Shown one piece after another: positions 6,371-9,692 of a stretch of 9,692 bases of DNA. Position numbers and translations under genes: made by a program. Within the stretch, counting starts at the first letter, position 1. Each line of letters opens with the position of its first letter. Source of the DNA: JAULUH01 sp032111745 (lineage in GTDB: Bacteria; Chloroflexota; Anaerolineae; JAAEKA01); contig JAULUH010000354.1 in assembly GCA_032111745.1 (NCBI GenBank), forward strand, positions 1 through 9,692, given 5' to 3'. Under the pieces are notes generated by a model. It was given only the letters and a program-made list of their open reading frames with translations. It was not told where the DNA came from and made no database searches.

Positions 6371-6385
6371 TGGGATTTTGTCCCA
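6371..6385. other. Small hairpin downstream of broken vapC
   Basis: TGGGA-TTTTG-TCCCA is a perfect 5-bp inverted repeat with a 5-nt loop. On the minus strand it lies about 20 nt beyond the end of the vapC remnant and is followed by TTCGTCGTT, so it might act as a weak terminator of the toxin-antitoxin transcript. The stem is short and chance is possible. Confidence 0.25.
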
Positions 6386-6406
6386 TCAGGGTCGCTGACG
6401 ATCCTG

Positions 6407-6690
6407 TTACCACAACCTCTGAATAAGGTACTGATCGAGGGTCTTGTCGTGACTGACCAAGGGGATGTTTCTGGTCATCGCCTGGGAAACTATTCAGGTA
6501 CCAGCTGATCAAAAGGTTTCGACAAGGTAAGCTTGCCGAGGCTCGCCTTGATGGCAATCTCCCAGAGACTCGCCACGCTCAGCAGGGCTTGGTTGTCGAG
6601 GTCAGTGATCAGATCACGCGCTTCAGTGCTGATCCTCGTGTCTCCCGTGATGAACCAAAGGAAACTGTGCGTATCTAGCAGGATACGCAT
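6407..6690 (-). pseudogene. vapC: VapC-like PIN-domain toxin, disrupted by internal deletion
   Basis: The ATG at 6690 (overlapping the antitoxin stop as TGATG, with AGGAG 8 nt upstream) opens 66 residues typical of a VapC PIN ribonuclease: RILLDTHSFLWFITGD with the first acidic residue D6, and SVASLWEIAIKASLGKL with E44, up to PFDQLVPE before a TAG at 6490-6492. Eight bases further, in another frame, the family C-terminus reappears: QAMTRNIPLVSHDKTLD followed by QYLIQRLW and a TAA at 6407-6409. Missing is the middle, about 38 residues, including the HRDPFDR-type segment that carries later active-site acidic residues. Intact relatives have about 130 residues. The toxin is therefore almost certainly inactive. 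A collapsed assembly region is the main alternative to a real deletion. Confidence 0.83.
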
Positions 6691-6914
6691 CACATATACT
6701 CCTGGAAGTCTTCAAGAGGTTCATCGAAGTCTTCGGATATGACGATCATCCCTTTGGCACTACCGAACTCGCGTCGGACGATCGTACCCTTCAGGGGAAT
6801 CAGCTTGGCAAAAGGCTTCTTGTCCTTGTCGATGATGACCTCGTTCCCTTTGGCAATGAGTTCCATCAAATCCAGGAATTGCTCGCCCGCTTGCTTGATG
6901 TCTACGTGGGTCAT
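6690..6914 (-). CDS. Phd/YefM (VapB-like) antitoxin
   Basis: A 74-residue protein with the Phd/YefM dimerisation and DNA-binding N-terminus (DIKQAGEQFLDLMELIAKGN, residues 5-24, then EVIIDKDKKPFAKLIPL) and an acidic C-terminal tail (GSAKGMIVISEDFDEPLEDF, then QEYM) of the kind that wraps around and blocks VapC. GAGAGG lies 6 nt upstream of the ATG at 6914. The stop overlaps the toxin start, the normal antitoxin-toxin arrangement. The reading frame is intact although the toxin partner is broken, so it may survive as an orphan antitoxin or transcriptional regulator. Confidence 0.87.
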   Translation of the reverse strand: MTHVDIKQAGEQFLDLMELIAKGNEVIIDKDKKPFAKLIPLKGTIVRREFGSAKGMIVISEDFDEPLEDFQEYM

Positions 6915-6962
6915 GATGTGCCTCTCAGTCCCGATGATTCACTCTGAGCATGTTCTGTCCAC

Positions 6963-6991
6963 ATTGTAGCGTAACCATGCCGCGCTGGCAA
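6963..6991 (-). promoter_or_regulatory. Promoter of the antitoxin-vapC operon
   Basis: On the minus strand TTGCCA (6991-6986) and TACAAT (6968-6963) are separated by exactly 17 nt, each matching five of six consensus bases. The transcript would start near 6956, leaving a leader of about 40 nt before the antitoxin ATG. Confidence 0.65.
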
Positions 6992-7005
6992 GCATTATGC
7001 CAGCG
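6983..7005. promoter_or_regulatory. Palindrome over the -35 box, candidate operator
   Basis: CGCTGGCA (6983-6990), a 7-nt spacer and TGCCAGCG (6998-7005) form a perfect 8-bp inverted repeat that overlaps the -35 of the antitoxin promoter. Phd/YefM antitoxins usually repress their own operon by binding palindromes at the promoter, so this is the natural candidate site. Binding itself is inferred. Confidence 0.45.
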
Positions 7006-7236
7006 TCCCCTGAGAACCTCGCCAAATCCCCCACGACAAGCCCCAGCCACGAAGCAATTCCATTCACTGCAGACGTTATTCGTTGTCACCTTATTCGCCG
7101 TAATATTCCCTCCCACCCCTCCCACCCCTTCGCTCCTCCCCCTTCGCGCCCTTCGTGCTTCGTGATCTTCGAGACCCTTCGTGGATTCGTGGTCCAGACG
7201 TCCACCCCTCCAGACTCCCCCCGCGCCCCTCAAATT
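7006..7236. other. Non-coding stretch between toxin-antitoxin locus and malic enzyme
   Basis: No convincing gene is seen on either strand. The stretch is relatively AT-rich around 7060-7100 and then pyrimidine-rich on the plus strand (7100-7240), with the CTTCGTG tract in the middle. Short open frames here give low-complexity proline and serine-rich products and are judged spurious. Confidence 0.6.
7151..7192. repeat. CTTCGTG-rich tract
   Basis: CTTCGTG occurs at 7151-7157, 7158-7164 and 7177-7183, with near copies CTTCGAG at 7167-7173 and ATTCGTG at 7186-7192. The spacing is irregular, so it is neither a clean tandem repeat nor a CRISPR. It resembles the CTTCGTG...CTTCGTGGAT intergenic repeats seen in many environmental genomes. 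Confidence 0.5.
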
Positions 7237-7300
7237 CCCCTGAATCGCCCCAAAAAACACGCGCTAGGTCATATTCAGGGGGGGAAAACTGTGGTATGCT
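7237..7300 (+). promoter_or_regulatory. Putative malic enzyme promoter with flanking inverted repeat
   Basis: TATGCT (7295-7300) is preceded by the extended -10 TGG, and TATTCA (7272-7277, three of six) lies 17 nt upstream as a weak -35. The perfect 9-bp inverted repeat CCCCTGAAT (7237-7245) and ATTCAGGGG (7273-7281) overlaps that -35, which would suit an operator. The transcript would have a leader of about 110 nt before the malic enzyme ATG. Confidence 0.4.
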
Positions 7301-7378
7301 AGACGCGAAATCTTTCTCAGCGTGTGCGGCTACACCGGGGTGGCCAGGGTCCCGGTGGCGGCTGCCGTGGAGATCGCA

Positions 7379-7397
7379 GGCCGGCGCGTGCCCGGCC
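7379..7397 (+). promoter_or_regulatory. GC hairpin in the malic enzyme leader
   Basis: GGCCGG (7379-7384), a 7-nt loop and CCGGCC (7392-7397) form a perfect 6-bp stem that ends 8 nt before the AAAGGAGG ribosome site. It could tune access to that site, but short GC stems are frequent in such DNA. Confidence 0.25.
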
Positions 7398-7419
7398 AGG
7401 TCACCAAAGGAGGTGGCGT

Positions 7420-8787
7420 ATGGTGGCGACGAAGAAAGCCGAACAGGCTGTCGATGTGGAGGCGTTGCTGGCTAAAGCCAAGAAGCCCTCGGCCGATGCC
7501 ATGGTGCTGCATCCCTTCTACCGGGGCAAGATCGAGACCGTGCTGAAGTGTACTGTGCGCGATTTCAACGACTTCGCCATCTGGTACACGCCGGGCGTGG
7601 CCGCGCCCTGCAAGGCCATCCAGGCCAACCCCGAGCTGGTCTACGAGCACACCAACAAGTGGAACACTGTGGCGGTGATCAGCGATGGCACCCGGGTGCT
7701 GGGCCTGGGCGATATCGGGCCCAAGGCCGCCATGCCGGTGATGGAGGGCAAGGCCCTGCTGTTCAAGTACCTGGGCGGCGTCGACGCCGTGCCCATCTGC
7801 CTGGACACCAAGGACCCCGACCGCTTCATCGAGACGGTGCTGCTTCTGCAGCCCTGCTTCGGGGGTGTGAACCTGGAGGATATCAGCCAGCCCAAGTGCT
7901 TCCGCATCCTCGATACCCTGCGGGAGAGGTCAGAGATCCCCATGTGGCACGACGACCAGCAGGGCACGGCCACGGTCACCCTGGCCGGCCTGTTGAACGC
8001 CCTGAAGGTGGTAGGCAAGCCCATCGGGGACGTCAGCATCGCCTTCATCGGCTCCGGGGCCAGCAACGTGGCCTGCATGCGGCTGATCTTCGCGGCGGGC
8101 GCCGACCCCAAGAAGTGCATGGCCGTGGACAGCAAGGGCATCCTGCACCTGGGCCGCCTGGACATCGCCAGCCGCAAGGCGGAGTTCGTAGACAAGTGGC
8201 GCCTGTGCCAGACCACCAATGCCGCCGGCCGCGCGGGCGGCATCGCCGAGGCCCTGGTGGGCACCGACGTCTGCATCGCCCTCAGCACGCCCGGGCCCGG
8301 CACGCTGCAGACCGAATGGGTGGCGCAGATGGCCGAGGACTCCATCGTCTTCGCCTGCGCCAACCCGGTGCCGGAGATGTGGCCCTGGGAGGCGGCCGCG
8401 GCCGGGGTGCGGGTGTTCGCCACGGGCCGCTCGGACTTCCCCAACCAGGTCAACAACTCCCTGGGCTTCCCGGGCATCTTCCGGGGCACCCTGGACGTCC
8501 GCGCCAGCACGATCACCGACGAGATGTGCATCGCGGCCGCCGAGGCCCTGGCCGGCGCCGCCCGGGAGATGGACGAGGAGCATATCCTGCCCACCATGGA
8601 CGATTGGGAGGTGTTCCCCAGGGAGGCCGTGGCCGTGGGCATGAAGGCCCAGGAGCAGGGCCTGGCCCGCCTGCAACGCCCGGCCGACGAGCTATACCGG
8701 CACGCCACCGACATCATCGGCCGCTCACGCGAGCTCACGCATTGGATGATGAAGCAAGGCTTCATCCCCGAGGCGCCTGCGGAGTAG
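7420..8787 (+). CDS. NAD(P)-dependent malic enzyme, short bacterial form
   Basis: This 455-residue cytoplasmic enzyme should convert malate to pyruvate and CO2 with reduction of NAD(P). Signatures: WYTPGVAAPCKAI (residues 55-67) with catalytic Y56, GLGDIGPKAAMPVMEGKA (95-112) with catalytic lysine K111, the metal-binding acids in NLEDI (151-155) and HDDQQGTA (177-184), the dinucleotide loop GSGASNVA (211-218), and FACANPVPEM and TGRSDFPNQVNNSLGFPG further on. There is no C-terminal phosphotransacetylase domain, so it is the short form. AAAGGAGG (7406-7413) 6 nt before ATG 7420 fixes the start, although the frame is open further upstream. NAD versus NADP preference cannot be decided. A flavoprotein gene follows after 17 nt and is probably co-transcribed. 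Confidence 0.93.
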   Translation: MVATKKAEQAVDVEALLAKAKKPSADAMVLHPFYRGKIETVLKCTVRDFNDFAIWYTPGVAAPCKAIQANPELVYEHTNKWNTVAVISDGTRVLGLGDIGPKAAMPVMEGKALLFKYLGGVDAVPICLDTKDPDRFIETVLLLQPCFGGVNLEDISQPKCFRILDTLRERSEIPMWHDDQQGTATVTLAGLLNALKVVGKPIGDVSIAFIGSGASNVACMRLIFAAGADPKKCMAVDSKGILHLGRLDIASRKAEFVDKWRLCQTTNAAGRAGGIAEALVGTDVCIALSTPGPGTLQTEWVAQMAEDSIVFACANPVPEMWPWEAAAAGVRVFATGRSDFPNQVNNSLGFPGIFRGTLDVRASTITDEMCIAAAEALAGAAREMDEEHILPTMDDWEVFPREAVAVGMKAQEQGLARLQRPADELYRHATDIIGRSRELTHWMMKQGFIPEAPAE

Positions 8788-8804
8788 ACAAGGAGATACG
8801 GACC

Positions 8805-9692
8805 ATGTACGACCTGATCATTGTCGGCGGCGGTCCTGCTGGCCTGACCGCCACCGTCTACGCGATTCACAAGCGCCTGGAGACCCTGTTGATCACCGAG
8901 GACCTGGGCGGCAAGGCCAACTACCGCATGCACATTCGCGGGCTGGAGGGCTACGAGACCATCAGCGGCGAGGAAGTGGTGCGCAAATTCCAGAGCCAGG
9001 TGGAGTACCTCGATTTCGCCCGCCTGATGGACCGCGCCGAGGCGATCAAGCCTCTCAAGGGGCCGGATGGCGAGGAGGTGTTCCAGGTGACCACCGCCAG
9101 CGGCACGTCCTTCGTCGGCCGCGCCGTGGTGATAGCCACCGGGGCCCACCCGCAACTGCTGGGCATCCCTGGCGAGCGGGACCTGTTTGGCCTGGGCCTG
9201 AGCTACTCGGCCGTCAGCCACGCGCCCCTGTTCTGGGGCAAGAAGACCGCAGTGGTGGGCAGCGGTGACCTGGCCTTCCGCGCCGTGACCGAGCTGGCCA
9301 CGGTCGCCAGCCATGTCTACCTGGTGGCACCGCAGGACCTGCCGGCGGACTCCCCCTGGATGGCCAAGATCAAGAGCTTCGACAACGTCGACATCCTGCC
9401 CGGCGCTACCGTGGTGGGCTTGAGCGGCACTCCCTATGTGGAGGAGATGACCTTGCGCCTCAGCAGCGGCGAGCAGCGCACGCTGCCGGTGAAGGGCGTG
9501 TTCGTGGAGCTGGGGTTGGTCCCCAACACGGGGCCGGTGCAGGGGCTGGTCGACCTGGACGAGCAGGGACGCATCGTGGTGGACTGCCGGGGTGCGACCA
9601 GCCGCCCGGGTGTCTATGCAGCTGGCGACGTGACCAACAGCTACGCAGAGCAGGTGTTGATTGCCATCGGCGACGGCGCCAAGGCGGTGCTG
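8805..9692 (+). CDS. TrxB-like NAD(P)/FAD oxidoreductase without CxxC, 3' partial
   Basis: The first 296 residues run to the window end without a stop. The fold is that of thioredoxin reductase: FAD-binding MYDLIIVGGGPAGLTA (1-16), the ATGAHPQLLGIPGE strand (111-124), a second nucleotide-binding loop AVVGSGDLA (149-157) and the C-terminal FAD motif GVYAAGDVTNS (269-279). Where thioredoxin reductases have the redox pair CATC, this protein has SAVS (135-138) in SYSAVSHAPLFWGKK, and the NADPH-contact HRR is replaced by VAP in VYLVAPQDL. It therefore cannot work as a classical thioredoxin reductase; a ferredoxin- or NADH-linked flavoprotein is more likely. Only about 20-30 residues should be missing unless a further domain follows. 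AAGGAG lies 9 nt before the ATG; the gene is 17 nt behind the malic enzyme. Confidence 0.85.
   Translation, partial: MYDLIIVGGGPAGLTATVYAIHKRLETLLITEDLGGKANYRMHIRGLEGYETISGEEVVRKFQSQVEYLDFARLMDRAEAIKPLKGPDGEEVFQVTTASGTSFVGRAVVIATGAHPQLLGIPGERDLFGLGLSYSAVSHAPLFWGKKTAVVGSGDLAFRAVTELATVASHVYLVAPQDLPADSPWMAKIKSFDNVDILPGATVVGLSGTPYVEEMTLRLSSGEQRTLPVKGVFVELGLVPNTGPVQGLVDLDEQGRIVVDCRGATSRPGVYAAGDVTNSYAEQVLIAIGDGAKAVL

Noticed and set aside
7126..7192. CRISPR array
   Set aside because: The repeated unit is only 7 nt, spacing is irregular and there are no unique spacers or cas genes.
6925..7260. 111-codon minus-strand open frame upstream of the antitoxin
   Set aside because: It spans the antitoxin promoter, the palindrome and the CTTCGTG tract; composition is low-complexity and no domain is seen.
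7324..7419. N-terminal extension of the malic enzyme
   Set aside because: Arginine- and glycine-rich translation without family similarity, while AAAGGAGG sits 6 nt before ATG 7420.
7641..9314. 557-codon open frame on the minus strand
   Set aside because: Antisense to malic enzyme and the TrxB-like gene, both of which have clear conserved motifs and ribosome sites; the product has no family features.

Overview
The window is GC-rich DNA, about two thirds G+C by eye, with short, often AT-richer, repeat-bearing gaps between genes. It reads as a fragment of a metagenome-assembled bacterial genome: it holds a 10-N scaffold gap and both ends cut through genes. Gene content (a DUF5996 protein, a tandem GNAT, a PucC-family transporter, a short-form malic enzyme) and the style of the dispersed intergenic repeats suggest Chloroflexota, perhaps an Anaerolineae/Caldilineae relative. 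That placement is inference; no rRNA or marker gene is present.

Layout. (1) 3-545 (+): the 3' part of a DUF5996 protein. (2) 796-1812 (-): a double-domain GNAT acetyltransferase with an extended -10 promoter; a repeat follows its 3' end. (3) 2052-2470 (+): a hicB-hicA toxin-antitoxin pair overlapping by 4 nt. (4) 2720-4147 (+): a DHA2-type MFS exporter behind a near-consensus promoter whose spacer holds a small palindrome. (5) 4161-4297: a REP-like repeat cluster with a 91-bp inverted repeat. (6) 4344-4814 (+): a small four-helix membrane protein, possibly a b-type cytochrome. (7) 4882-6254 (+): a PucC/BCD-family MFS protein interrupted by the 10-N gap, whose real length cannot be 10. (8) 6261-6354: a second, inverted copy of the repeat behind the GNAT gene. 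(9) 6407-6914 (-): a Phd/VapB-like antitoxin followed by a vapC toxin broken by an internal deletion and frameshift. (10) 7006-7290: non-coding, with a CTTCGTG-rich tract and a promoter-associated inverted repeat. (11) 7420-9692 (+): a malic enzyme and, 17 nt behind it, a thioredoxin-reductase-like flavoprotein without the CxxC motif, truncated by the window end.

How the parts relate. The malic enzyme and the flavoprotein are the clearest operon and suggest NAD(P)H generation next to a pyridine-nucleotide-dependent flavoenzyme. The four-helix protein and the PucC-like transporter may be co-transcribed. The two toxin-antitoxin loci and three repeat families fill gaps between otherwise ordinary genes, so the window looks like core metabolism and transport mixed with small selfish elements. 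I found no CRISPR array, tRNA, rRNA, transposase or phage gene. The most unusual items are the broken VapC beside its intact antitoxin, the redox-motif-less TrxB homologue, the PucC-family protein with no photosynthesis gene in view, and the pair of inverted ~95-bp repeats.
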